Shown here: one piece after another, positions 1 to 6,653 of the stretch
Position numbering within the stretch: the first letter of the stretch is position 1
How the letters are laid out: the number at the start of each line of letters is the position of its first letter
NCBI RefSeq assembly: GCF_003261055.1
Contig: NZ_CP030073.1
Location: forward strand, 7,316,001-7,380,000
Direction of reading: 5' to 3'
Length of the DNA: 64,000 nucleotides
Origin: Streptomyces cadmiisoli
Lineage (GTDB): Bacteria; Actinomycetota; Actinomycetes; Streptomycetales; Streptomycetaceae
Notes under the pieces: model-generated
What the model saw: only the letters and a program-made list of their open reading frames with translations
The model's database searches: none
Told to the model about the DNA's origin: nothing
Program-made: the position numbers and the translations under genes

Positions 1-66
1 GTGGAGGCATCGAGCATCCGGTGACACTAACCGACAAATATGTGTGATCGCCGTATGGTTCGTCTC

Positions 67-789
67 ATGAGCGTCACAGGTGCGGGAACAGTCGGTGTTC
101 CGCGCAGCGAACTCGCCGACACGCTGCTGGAACGGCTGACCGTGACCTACGCCTCAGCCGCCGATCCCGAGCGGGCGGCGCCCATGCGTGCGTACATGAA
201 GGACGTCGCCCCGTTCCTCGGCCTGACCACTCCCGTGCGCCGCGCCCTGTCCCGCACCGTCGTGGCCGGCACGCCCCGCCCCGACGAGGCCGACTGCACG
301 GCCGTGGCCCTGCGCTGCTGGCAGCTCCCGCAGCGCGAGTACCACTACTTCGCCGTCGACTACCTGCGCCGGCATGTGGGCCGCTGCTCGTCCGCGTTCC
401 TGCCGGTGGCGCGGCACCTCGTCACCACCGTGTCCTGGTGGGACACGGTGGACGCGCTCGCCGCGCACGTGGTGGGCGGGCTGGTCGCCGCGGACCCGGA
501 GCTGAGGCTCGACATGGACGCGTGGATCGTCGACGACGACCTCTGGGTCGCCCGTACCGCACTGCTGCACCAACTGCGGTTCAAGGACCGCACCGACACC
601 GAACGCCTCTTCGCCTACTGTCTGCGCCAGTCCGGCCACCCCGACTTCTTCGTCCGCAAGGCGATCGGCTGGTGTCTGCGCGAGTACGCCAAGACCGACC
701 CCGGCGCCGTACGCGCCTTCCTCGCCCGCGAGCGCGGACGCTTCGCGCCGCTGGCGGTACGGGAGGCGCTGAAGAACATCGGGGCGTGA
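67..789 (+). CDS. DNA alkylation repair protein, AlkD-like HEAT-repeat family
   Basis: About 240 residues, mostly helical. The sequence has features typical of AlkD-type DNA glycosylases: YFAVDYLRRH near the middle, SWWDTVDALA, then DLWVARTALLHQLRFKDRTD and FFVRKAIGWCLREYAK near the C-terminus. Known members excise N3- and N7-alkylated purines without base flipping, using HEAT-like repeats. In-frame ATGs lie at 40, 55 and 67. I chose 67 because the extra residues upstream look unlike the family, but 40 is possible. It lies upstream of tuf in the same direction, separated by about 300 bp. The fold assignment is fairly secure; activity is inferred from the family. Confidence 0.8.
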   Translation: MSVTGAGTVGVPRSELADTLLERLTVTYASAADPERAAPMRAYMKDVAPFLGLTTPVRRALSRTVVAGTPRPDEADCTAVALRCWQLPQREYHYFAVDYLRRHVGRCSSAFLPVARHLVTTVSWWDTVDALAAHVVGGLVAADPELRLDMDAWIVDDDLWVARTALLHQLRFKDRTDTERLFAYCLRQSGHPDFFVRKAIGWCLREYAKTDPGAVRAFLARERGRFAPLAVREALKNIGA

Positions 790-866
790 GCGCCGCGGGC
801 GCGGCACCCGCCGGGCGCCCGGAAAACCATTCGACGCCCGGCGCGGCATGGGCGAAGATCTGCCTC

Positions 867-968
867 ATGTTCCGGTACGCCTTCGTCCTCGCAGCATCCG
901 CCGCCGCGGATGCACCGAAGGCTGCCGTCCTGATTGTCACGGCCACTGTCGACGGCGCCCGAAGCTGA
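867..968 (+). CDS. possible 33-residue upstream reading frame before tuf
   Basis: A short hydrophobic, alanine- and valine-rich frame starts at ATG 867 and stops at TGA 966-968. The stop overlaps the left arm of a strong hairpin (967-1009) that precedes tuf. A short peptide frame ending in a stable hairpin is the layout of a leader-peptide attenuator, but no run of a single diagnostic codon is visible and no good ribosome site is seen. It may be chance. Confidence 0.25.
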   Translation: MFRYAFVLAASAAADAPKAAVLIVTATVDGARS

Positions 969-1009
969 CCCTCCCCGGATCGTCCGGCGGACCCCGCAGG
1001 GGGAGGGTC
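967..1009 (+). promoter_or_regulatory. perfect 10-bp stem hairpin in the tuf leader
   Basis: GACCCTCCCC (967-976) pairs exactly with GGGGAGGGTC (1000-1009). The 23-nt loop contains a second small palindrome, GTCCGGCGGAC. No U-run follows, so it may be an attenuator-like or RNA-stability element in the tuf 5' leader rather than a simple terminator. It ends about 90 bp before the tuf start. Confidence 0.45.
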
Positions 1010-1098
1010 GGCAGGTCTCACGGGGTCCCCGTCCCGGCCGCGCACAGCGCCCGCCGGGACCTTCACTCACCTCCAGGCAGAGACTTCGAGGTACCGCC

Positions 1099-1530
1099 AT
1101 GCCCAAGACGGCGTACGTCCGCACCAAACCGCATCTCAACATCGGCACGATGGGCCACGTCGACCACGGCAAGACCACCCTGACCGCCGCCATCACCAAG
1201 GTCCTCGCCGGGCGCGGCACCGGCACCTTCGTGCCGTTCGACCGTATCGACCGAGCCCCGGAGGAGGCGGCGCGCGGCATCACCATCAACATCGCGCACG
1301 TCGAGTACGAGACCGACACCCGGCACTACGCGCACGTCGACATGCCCGGCCACGCCGACTACGTCAAGAACATGGTCACCGGGGCCGCCCAGCTGGACGG
1401 CGCGATCCTCGTCGTCTCCGCGCTCGACGGCATCATGCCGCAGACGGCCGAGCACGTGCTCCTCGCCCGGCAGGTGGGCGTGGACCACATCGTCGTCGCC
1501 CTGAACAAGGCCGTTCGGCAAGTGGAGTAA
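1099..1530 (+). pseudogene. tuf: EF-Tu gene (tuf3-like), 5' part, cut by prophage insertion
   Basis: The frame encodes the N-terminal GTPase domain of a translation elongation factor Tu. It has the P-loop GHVDHGKT (G1), the switch region around RGITIN, and the G3 motif as DMPGH; canonical EF-Tu has DCPGH. At the G4 motif the host sequence NKAD should continue, but after AAC AAG GCC G (1504-1513) the reading enters phage DNA and ends NKAVRQVE at 1530. Joining 1099-1513 to 46872-47626 restores 389 codons, the length expected for EF-Tu. The truncated product lacks the NKxD aspartate and domains 2 and 3 and cannot work as a factor. The divergent sequence suggests a secondary tuf3-type copy, with a main tuf elsewhere in the genome. 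Confidence 0.93.
1504..1513. other. attL core
   Basis: AACAAGGCCG, identical to 46862-46871. To the left the sequence reads as tuf and to the right as phage. In tuf it covers the codons for Asn-Lys-Ala and the first base of Asp in the G4 motif. Serine integrases need short arms on each side, so the functional site extends beyond these 10 bp. Confidence 0.9.
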
Positions 1531-1582
1531 AGGCACCAACCTAGCTACGGCTAGGGGACTCCCCTTCACACTGACTGCCTAG
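1514..1582 (+). pseudogene. int: stranded 3' end of the phage integrase gene
   Basis: In the integrase frame (...AGG CCG), the phage DNA to the right of the core continues with 22 sense codons, beginning [10 protein letters not shown] and ending in TAG at 1580-1582. In the excised circular phage this follows codon 659 of int, giving a 681-residue protein. In the prophage it is separated from the rest of int by 45 kb and replaced at attR by six host-derived residues. Confidence 0.85.
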
Positions 1583-1593
1583 ACAGCAGCAAC

Positions 1594-1613
1594 GGCCCCG
1601 CTACGGCGGGGCC
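1594..1613 (+). terminator. integrase terminator left beside attL
   Basis: GGCCCCGC-TACG-GCGGGGCC, a perfect 8-bp stem with a tetraloop, followed by TTAG. It lies 11 bp after the phage-form integrase stop codon, so in free phage it would end int transcription. In the prophage it instead sits downstream of the truncated tuf, where it could stop transcription from the tuf promoter entering the phage. Confidence 0.75.
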
Positions 1614-1615
1614 TT

Positions 1616-1930
1616 AGCCGTTCTAGGGCCCCGTGAGGACCCAGGGGGAGGGCCAGGGGCCCGGAGGGCCGGTAGGCCCCAAGAGGGCCCCAGAGGGCCC
1701 CTGTACGGGCAGGGGGACACCCTTCAACGTTGGGGGGTGGGCGTGTAACCGTTTCCGGGGCGCGTACGCTGATACCAATAGGTCCCCTAAGCAACTAACC
1801 TACTTAGGTAAGCCTGACTAGACTTACTCGTGAGTTGCAGAGGGAGGCACACCCCGCTAGTGTGTCCTTGCCTTTCGGGCAAAGTTTCAAAAGGTTGTAC
1901 GCCAGTGCCAGTGATCCACACCACACGAAA
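1616..1930. other. non-coding left end of the prophage
   Basis: No convincing gene. The first 120 bp are very G-rich; a 62-codon frame at 1633-1821 looks like chance. Around 1795-1840 the sequence ACTAACCTACTTAGGTAAGCC is followed by ACTTACTCGTGAG, resembling the dispersed GTAAGTA element. TTGCCTTTCGGGCAA near 1868 can form a small hairpin. The stretch leads into the promoter for the first phage gene. Confidence 0.5.
1847..1867. promoter_or_regulatory. degenerate GCACAC-N9-GTGTCC operator
   Basis: Left half GCACAC is intact; the right half reads GTGTCC instead of GTGTGC. Spacing matches the other copies in the prophage. It lies about 90 bp upstream of the operator-promoter at 1936-1964, so it could be an auxiliary site. 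Confidence 0.4.
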
Positions 1931-1935
1931 TGTCG

Positions 1936-1964
1936 ACGCACACACCCGCACCGTGTGCTAGATT
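1936..1964 (+). promoter_or_regulatory. operator-promoter for the HTH gene
   Basis: ACGCAC (-35 position), 17-bp spacer and TAGATT (-10). The spacer contains GCACAC-N9-GTGTGC (1938-1958), the same inverted repeat found in the other phage promoters, though both hexamers are poorer. It precedes the 10-codon leader and the HTH gene at 2034, which fits autoregulation if that protein is the regulator. Confidence 0.55.
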
Positions 1965-1992
1965 GAGATCACAGCAACAAGGAGTGCGACCG

Positions 1993-2025
1993 ATGACCCA
2001 ATATCCCGTACGGTTAACCCCTTAG
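1993..2025 (+). CDS. ten-codon leader peptide containing a TTA codon
   Basis: ATG at 1993 is preceded by AAGGAGTG, the best ribosome-binding site in this region. The frame encodes MTQYPVRLTP and stops at 2025, nine bases before the ATG of the HTH gene, which has a poor site of its own. The eighth codon is TTA, the leucine codon that in Streptomyces depends on the developmentally regulated bldA tRNA. Translation of the main gene could therefore be coupled to this leader. Confidence 0.4.
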   Translation: MTQYPVRLTP

Positions 2026-2033
2026 GAAAACAA

Positions 2034-2459
2034 ATGTCTTCCCCTACCGGCCGTAAGCCTCACCCTAATCCGGAGACAGAGGCCACGATTAGGGCCGTGT
2101 ACGATGACAACGGCAAGCAGATCCGCACCTACGCGGAAGCCGCAGAGTACTTGGGCGTAAGCAAAAATACGGTTGCGTCCCGGCTACGCCGTGCGAACAT
2201 TGCGGCTCTAAGCGCCGTGCCTTACGACGATTACACTCCCGCTAACGTTGACCCTGAGCATTTCCACGACAGAGAAAACGTTATGCTCCGCACCCTTGCG
2301 GAGGAGGAAGCGGGAATGCACATCAGCGAAAAGCGCATGAGGGAACTTGAGCGGTTTAAGGCTAAGTCGGAAAAGCTTATCGTCGTGTATGACCCAGAGT
2401 ACGGGTTCTACTGGCGTAAGCGGGAAAAGGGGGAAGAATATTGGTTGGCGCAAGAGTGA
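2034..2459 (+). CDS. helix-turn-helix DNA-binding protein, candidate phage regulator
   Basis: 141 residues. Positions about 34-53 read AEAAEYLGVSKNTVASRLRR, a clear HTH of the sort found in phage repressors and excisionase-like proteins. The rest is charged and of no family I recognise, ending with an aromatic, lysine-rich segment. It is the first gene inside attL, with its own operator-promoter, a leader peptide and a terminator, so it forms a single-gene unit. This position and control suit an immunity repressor or a recombination directionality factor; the sequence does not decide between them. Confidence 0.7.
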   Translation: MSSPTGRKPHPNPETEATIRAVYDDNGKQIRTYAEAAEYLGVSKNTVASRLRRANIAALSAVPYDDYTPANVDPEHFHDRENVMLRTLAEEEAGMHISEKRMRELERFKAKSEKLIVVYDPEYGFYWRKREKGEEYWLAQE

Positions 2460-2480
2460 GCGTCCGGTAAACCTCAGTGC

Positions 2481-2519
2481 AAGGGGCCTCCCACCTAAAA
2501 AGGTGTGGTGCGGCCCCTT
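2481..2519 (+). terminator. terminator after the HTH gene
   Basis: AAGGGGCC (2481-2488) pairs with GGCCCCTT (2512-2519) around a nested CCACCT/AGGTG hairpin, followed by TCCTTTC. Confidence 0.7.
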
Positions 2520-2615
2520 TCCTTTCGCTAGAGTTTCGAACACTCGTACGAACGAATGAGCGGTTATGTTACCGCTACGTAACGAAAGATGTGATGGATT
2601 CGTGTACAAAACCCG

Positions 2616-2644
2616 TTGACCAGCGGGGATGCGGAACATACCCT
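2616..2644 (+). promoter_or_regulatory. candidate promoter of the early operon
   Basis: TTGACC, 17-bp spacer, TACCCT. It lacks the GCACAC repeat. It lies about 95 bp ahead of the first gene of the long early operon, after the terminator at 2481-2519. The -35 is good and the -10 weak. Confidence 0.4.
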
Positions 2645-2736
2645 TTCTTTACGTACTGAATGAGAGTTCAACAACACCAGTTCAGCGCACCCGTGTGAGG
2701 GGCATTAGGGCCCCCTACAGATAGGACAAACACAGA

Positions 2737-3045
2737 GTGGGCGAATACCGGCCTTGTAGCCTTGACCCGGTTAGCGCGGTCGAGACTGGCGTAAACGCAA
2801 GCACTAATCGCGTTTACGTGGCCCTGGGGGAGGATTGCGCATGGGGTATAGCGGGGACGTACCTTAAGCGCTATGAACTGCTTTTTGGCGAACCTGTAGT
2901 GGAAGACATTAGGGAAGGGCGTTTGTGGTATGAGTGGGATGCTCCGAAGGACTACATTGCAACCAACTTCCCTTACCTCCGTGATAAAGAGGACGTGCCC
3001 CACGAACACGCCCTCCCCGACCTTTACGGGGTGGCAATCGAGTAA
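2737..3045 (+). CDS. phage protein of unknown function, 102 residues
   Basis: Starts at GTG 2737 with a weak AGGAC upstream; stops at 3045 next to the AAGGAGG that serves the nuclease gene. The composition is acidic with no transmembrane segment, and no known motif is recognised. As the first frame of the early operon, immediately before the RecB-like nuclease, it may work with it, but that is only positional. Confidence 0.6.
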   Translation: MGEYRPCSLDPVSAVETGVNASTNRVYVALGEDCAWGIAGTYLKRYELLFGEPVVEDIREGRLWYEWDAPKDYIATNFPYLRDKEDVPHEHALPDLYGVAIE

Positions 3046-3056
3046 GGAGGCCGCAT

Positions 3057-3842
3057 ATCGTAGGCCATAAGTCCGTATCCCAATACACTACCTACTCCGG
3101 ATGTTCTGAGCGTTACCGGCTAGAACGTTTGGATAAGAAACCCCAAACCCCTGCCGGTTGGACGCTACAGGGTTTGGCAGTACACGAAGCGATTGAAGCG
3201 TGGGAACGCTCTAACCGAACAATGGACCTTACAGGCGCCAACGACGTTTACGAGTCGGCATGGCGCCTTCACCTTACCCGCATGCTAAAGGACGAGCCGG
3301 ACACCGATAAATGGATGACCGGCAACCCACGCACTAAAGGTAGTGTGGACCTAACCCGAAGGTTCACGCGCGGTAAAGAGCAGCTAGAGCAGTACATCAA
3401 GAATGCACTAGCTCAGGGGTGGGAGATTTGGGAAACTCCCGATTTTGAACCTGCAATTGAGTTGCCCTTTAGAATCATGGTCGGTAACATTGAAGTAGTC
3501 GGTTACATTGACCAAATCCGGGAACACCCGGACGGCAGTCTAGAAATAGTCGACATCAAGTCGGGCAGTAAGATTCCCTCTTGGGATTTTCAGCTAGGCG
3601 TGTATCGCCTAGCGGTCCTAGAATCTTATGGGGTAGAGATTAACCAAGGGTCATTCCTTATGCTTAAGGATGACCGCATGGTGGGTCCTACAAACCTCAC
3701 ACGGTTTACGCGAGAGCGTGTTACGGCATGGTTTGATGCCCTTAACCGTGGTGTAGAGGCCCAAGTTTTTATGCCCAATGTCGGGGATCATTGCCGCATC
3801 TGCGGCGTTTGGAAATACTGTTCAGCTAAGGAAAGGAACTAA
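3057..3842 (+). CDS. RecB/Cas4-family PD-(D/E)XK exonuclease
   Basis: 261 residues if started at ATC 3057. The N-terminus HKSVSQYTTYSGCSERYRLE contains the conserved first cysteine of this family; mid-protein VGYIDQIREHPDGS and EIVDIKSG give the nuclease D...D-x-K core; the C-terminus has CRICGVWKYC, completing a four-cysteine cluster as in Cas4 and AddB. Such enzymes resect phage DNA ends during recombination and replication. No ATG, GTG or TTG lies in frame until 3129, which would remove the first cysteine. AAGGAGG (3044-3050) lies six bases before ATC 3057, so a non-canonical start is likely. Confidence 0.82.
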   Translation: MVGHKSVSQYTTYSGCSERYRLERLDKKPQTPAGWTLQGLAVHEAIEAWERSNRTMDLTGANDVYESAWRLHLTRMLKDEPDTDKWMTGNPRTKGSVDLTRRFTRGKEQLEQYIKNALAQGWEIWETPDFEPAIELPFRIMVGNIEVVGYIDQIREHPDGSLEIVDIKSGSKIPSWDFQLGVYRLAVLESYGVEINQGSFLMLKDDRMVGPTNLTRFTRERVTAWFDALNRGVEAQVFMPNVGDHCRICGVWKYCSAKERN

Positions 3843-3844
3843 AA

Positions 3845-4333
3845 TTGACTAAGGTCGACGGGCAGGAAGGTTATATTGCCCAGCTTTCGTTTACCTCCCC
3901 TGAGGGAGCTATGACGAACCTGCGAGGCACTAGCACCGAAGAGTTTACGGATACGCTCGACTGGTTCATCAAGGGCGGAGGGGAGGTAATCTCCGAAGCT
4001 ATTACCCACGCTAAGGCCGTGAACCTCATCCGTGAGCAGTTGGGCGGTAAGGTCGAGTCGTCCAGCGGTGGCGGGGCCCGTGGAGGGGCCTACAACGGCC
4101 GTACAGGTGGCGGGAGTTCCGGCCGGTCGTATGGTGGCGGGAACGGCGGCGGAGGCGGAGGGGAGGCCCCCCAGGGCCCTCCTGCTAACCACAACCTTGC
4201 AACCGAGTGTCGTCATGGTGAAAAGAACTTTGTTTCTGGCGTTTCGGCCAAGAACAATAAGGCATGGTTCGGTTTCGACTGCCCCCAGAACTACAAGCAG
4301 GGCGAGTGCGCGCGGTTTGCTCAGGCCGGATAA
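3845..4333 (+). CDS. glycine-rich protein with C-terminal zinc ribbon, probable ssDNA-binding factor
   Basis: 162 residues from TTG 3845, three bases after the nuclease stop. There is a folded N-terminal part (about 1-75), a glycine/serine linker (about 76-108), then CRHGEKNF, GVSAKNN, FGFDCPQNYKQGEC, a four-ligand zinc-ribbon pattern. Phage single-strand DNA-binding or annealing proteins often combine an OB-like domain, a Gly-rich linker and such a ribbon, and it sits between a recombination nuclease and a helicase-like gene. The ssDNA role is inferred. Its TAA stop lies in the loop of the following terminator. Confidence 0.6.
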   Translation: MTKVDGQEGYIAQLSFTSPEGAMTNLRGTSTEEFTDTLDWFIKGGGEVISEAITHAKAVNLIREQLGGKVESSSGGGARGGAYNGRTGGGSSGRSYGGGNGGGGGGEAPQGPPANHNLATECRHGEKNFVSGVSAKNNKAWFGFDCPQNYKQGECARFAQAG

Positions 4334-4348
4334 CCGGCCATTTTTTTT
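4324..4348 (+). terminator. intrinsic terminator with the stop codon in its loop
   Basis: GGCCGG-ATAA-CCGGCC followed by A and eight Ts (4341-4348), the most classical terminator in the prophage. The TAA stop of the upstream gene (4331-4333) forms most of the loop, so terminating ribosomes would cover the hairpin and could affect read-through into the helicase gene. Confidence 0.8.
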
Positions 4349-4358
4349 GCCCCACAAT

Positions 4359-4379
4359 GCACACCCCTAGGGTGTGTGC
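4359..4379. promoter_or_regulatory. GCACAC-N9-GTGTGC operator without promoter
   Basis: Full 21-bp inverted repeat. The base step after it is GGAAAA rather than TTTAAT, so there is no matching -10 hexamer. It lies inside the early operon between a strong terminator and the helicase start, so a bound regulator could block elongation in the way stoperators are proposed to do. Confidence 0.6.
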
Positions 4380-4393
4380 GGAAAAGAGGTTGA

Positions 4394-5182
4394 TTGCTTA
4401 CCCTAGTACGAGCCCGACATAAGGCGGGTAAAGCGGGTGAGCCTCTACCTACGGCATTTCCCGCCCTTGAAAAGGCGGGAGTCCACATTCGGCGCGGTCA
4501 ACTAACGTTGATCGCTGCCGGATCCGGAACCGGTAAATCGGCATTCGCAACAACGATTGCCGTACGGGCAGAGGTACCCACCCTGTATTTCTCGGCTGAC
4601 TCTGACGCATTCACGCAATACACGCGTTTGGGTGCCATGCTTACCGATAGCCCCGTGTGGGCTGTTGAAAAAGACATGGACAATGGCCGGTCTGTGCACT
4701 ACGACACACAAATAAATAACCTGGACTTTATGCGTTGGGACTTTGAGGCCCAACCTGCCCTAGACAATATCGACCTTGACATTAGAGCGTTTGGCTACAT
4801 GTATGGCTGCTGGCCGCATCTAATCATCATCGATAACATCAAAAACGTCTGGACAGAGTCCGAAAACGAAAACAACCGCTACAGTGAGATTATCGATTAC
4901 CTGCACGAACTAGCCCGTAAAACGGGCGCGGCAGTAATCGCCTTGCATCACCTGACAGGGGAATACGACGATGGCATTAAGCCTGCCCCCATGTCTGCCC
5001 TACTGGGCAAAGTGTCCAAGATTCCCGCGATGATCCTAACCCTTCACAAAGAGGGAAATGCAGATTTTGAGAATCTGAAACTAAACGTATCCATCGTAAA
5101 GAATCGCGGCGGAAAGGCTGACCCCTCGGGGCAATGGTTTATCAGCCTGCCCGCAAACCTTGAATACATGAGAATCGGATAA
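4394..5182 (+). CDS. DnaB/RecA-like replicative helicase ATPase
   Basis: 262 residues. Walker A is GSGTGKSA at 43-50 and Walker B LIIIDN near 143-148, followed by an ALHHLTGEYDD segment as in hexameric DnaB/RadA-type motors. There is no separate N-terminal DnaG-binding domain, so it is shorter than cellular DnaB (about 450). It presumably unwinds DNA at the phage fork together with the split primase a few genes on. TTG 4394 is the in-frame start after AGAGG; another TTG at 4390 is out of frame. Function is inferred from the fold and neighbours. Confidence 0.75.
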   Translation: MLTLVRARHKAGKAGEPLPTAFPALEKAGVHIRRGQLTLIAAGSGTGKSAFATTIAVRAEVPTLYFSADSDAFTQYTRLGAMLTDSPVWAVEKDMDNGRSVHYDTQINNLDFMRWDFEAQPALDNIDLDIRAFGYMYGCWPHLIIIDNIKNVWTESENENNRYSEIIDYLHELARKTGAAVIALHHLTGEYDDGIKPAPMSALLGKVSKIPAMILTLHKEGNADFENLKLNVSIVKNRGGKADPSGQWFISLPANLEYMRIG

Positions 5183-5195
5183 AGGAGACTAACGC

Positions 5196-5423
5196 ATGAC
5201 TGAGAACACGCTTAAGGACCCTGCCAAGAACATCATGGTTAAGGGTGAGGAGGTTCCCCGCGTGATTGACAACGGCGACGGAACCGTTACGTGGAACCTT
5301 AAGGGAGAGACTGCCACGCGTATTGCGGCCCTCCTCCTGATCAGTCTTGCCGGGACCATGCCCGGTAGCCGTAGGGCCCCCTCTGGAGGCTTTGGAGACT
5401 TCCTGACTGGCCGTGGCCTCTGA
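5196..5423 (+). CDS. small phage protein of unknown function
   Basis: 75 residues from ATG 5196, preceded by AAAGGAGA. It has a central hydrophobic stretch RIAALLLISLAG and a glycine/proline-rich end. The TGA stop overlaps the CTG that I take as the start of the endonuclease VII gene. No family recognised. Confidence 0.6.
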   Translation: MTENTLKDPAKNIMVKGEEVPRVIDNGDGTVTWNLKGETATRIAALLLISLAGTMPGSRRAPSGGFGDFLTGRGL

Positions 5424-5860
5424 GCACACGCAAGGGCTACAGGCAGTGCTCTAAGTGCTCTAGAAACCGTCAAGAGCGTTTCTTTCAGGGAACACGGGGA
5501 CGGGTGTGCGCTGGGTGCCGTAAGGGCACCCAGCGTGCCAATAGCCGCAATGCGAGGCTAAAGGCCACTTACGGGCTAACCAGTGACGACTATCGAACCC
5601 TATTCGAATTCCAGGACAGGGTGTGCGCGATATGCCTAGAGTCCCGACGAACCAATTTGGCCGTTGACCACTGCCACAAAACGGAAGCGGTTAGGGGCCT
5701 TTTGTGTGCCCGCTGTAACAATTTCCTTTTGGCCCGTGGGGCAAGGGATAGGCCGGAAGTACTCCGCCGTGCGGCGGATTACCTTGAAAACTATCCGGCA
5801 TGGCAGGCCCTAGGGCCCCGATACACGTACGACAACAAGGAGGAAAACAGTAATGGCTAA
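5420..5860 (+). CDS. recombination endonuclease VII-like HNH nuclease
   Basis: 146 residues from CTG 5420. The C-terminal half carries the endonuclease VII pattern: YGLTSDDYRTLF, CAICLE, the HNH-type AVDHCHKTEAVRGLLCARCN. Family enzymes resolve branched DNA before packaging. The N-terminal part has CSKC and CAGC zinc-ligand pairs usual in these proteins; the first canonical start (GTG 5504) would delete the first pair. The frame is open back to 5375 without ATG, GTG or TTG, so CTG overlapping the preceding TGA (CTGA) is the best start. The 3' end overlaps the next gene by 8 bp. Confidence 0.8.
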   Translation: MSTRKGYRQCSKCSRNRQERFFQGTRGRVCAGCRKGTQRANSRNARLKATYGLTSDDYRTLFEFQDRVCAICLESRRTNLAVDHCHKTEAVRGLLCARCNNFLLARGARDRPEVLRRAADYLENYPAWQALGPRYTYDNKEENSNG

Positions 5861-6056
5861 CGGCGTGGTCCATCAGATAATCCTTAAGGCGAAGCTTGAG
5901 GAGGGTAAGGCACCCGCTTTCGACGCCTCTAACGTCGTTACGGTGTCCGCTCTGGAGGAATTCCTTATGGAGGTTAAGGACGCCACTAACGGCTACGATG
6001 ATCCGCTCATTACGGTCACCTTTGACCGTCTTACCTATGAGTACGAGGAGAACTGA
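5853..6056 (+). CDS. small acidic phage protein
   Basis: 67 residues, ATG 5853 after AAGGAGG at 5839-5845; overlaps the end of the endonuclease VII gene. Acidic, with no known motif. Part of the tightly packed replication operon. Confidence 0.6.
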   Translation: MANGVVHQIILKAKLEEGKAPAFDASNVVTVSALEEFLMEVKDATNGYDDPLITVTFDRLTYEYEEN

Positions 6057-6057
6057 T

Positions 6058-6249
6058 TTGCCCCGACACAATGGCAATACTACTAAGCGCAGTAAGCGAC
6101 AGGCGCGAATTGACCGCGCTACCGGGTATGCGGTTGATCCGGAGGTTTGGGAGGCGTACGCACGTCAGATGATGTCTGACGGGCCGGAGGACTACGCGTC
6201 CTCCTGGACGACTGAAACGGCCCAGGAGGGCCGCTACATGGGGGACTAA
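6058..6249 (+). CDS. small phage protein, basic N-terminus
   Basis: 63 residues from TTG 6058, directly after the previous stop; GAGGAG lies just upstream. The first 25 residues are basic (KRSKRQARIDR) and the rest acidic. The TAA shares its last base with the ATG of the primase gene (TAATG), implying coupled translation. Function unknown. Confidence 0.55.
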   Translation: MPRHNGNTTKRSKRQARIDRATGYAVDPEVWEAYARQMMSDGPEDYASSWTTETAQEGRYMGD

Positions 6250-6653
6250 TGGAAGCGGCCGATAAGCCACCCATTAAGGAACTCCTAGAGCATTACGGGG
6301 CCCACGACGTTAACGATCGGGGGTCGTGGGCCCCCATCAAATGCCCTTTCCATGAGGACCGTTCCGCTAGTGCATCCGTTAATACGGGCCTAAACGTTTT
6401 CAAATGTCACACATGCGATTTCGGGGGCGATTCTTTCGCCCTAGTCCAATGGCAGGAGGGGATTAGAGATTTCAACGATTCCATCGAATTCTGCGAAAGA
6501 ATTCTTGGAGGAAGCTACGGCAAAATATCATCGGTCGATAAAGGGAAACGTCGCCGGAGAAACATTCTTGACGAAGAGGTTCGGGCCCCAGTGGCAGGAC
6601 AGCGCTCGATTCTTTCGATTGGGCGCCGTAGAAGATCCGTTGCCGGGTCATGA
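6249..6653 (+). CDS. DNA primase, zinc-binding (CHC2) part
   Basis: 134 residues. Residues 32-56 carry C-P-F-H and C-H-T-C, the CHC2 zinc finger that begins DnaG-type primases. Family-like sequence ends at about residue 85 (EFCERIL). After that the frame turns into a basic run (KGKRRRRN), typical of out-of-frame reading. The natural continuation (EEATAKYHR...) lies in the +1 frame of the next entry. Either two subunits are made separately or a +1 frameshift near 6504-6507 fuses them. L5-like mycobacteriophages are known to have two-gene primases. Confidence 0.75.
   Translation: MEAADKPPIKELLEHYGAHDVNDRGSWAPIKCPFHEDRSASASVNTGLNVFKCHTCDFGGDSFALVQWQEGIRDFNDSIEFCERILGGSYGKISSVDKGKRRRRNILDEEVRAPVAGQRSILSIGRRRRSVAGS

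Noticed and set aside
1633..1821. 62-codon frame just inside attL
   Set aside because: No ribosome site, Gly/Pro/Arg-rich, and it overlaps likely regulatory DNA.
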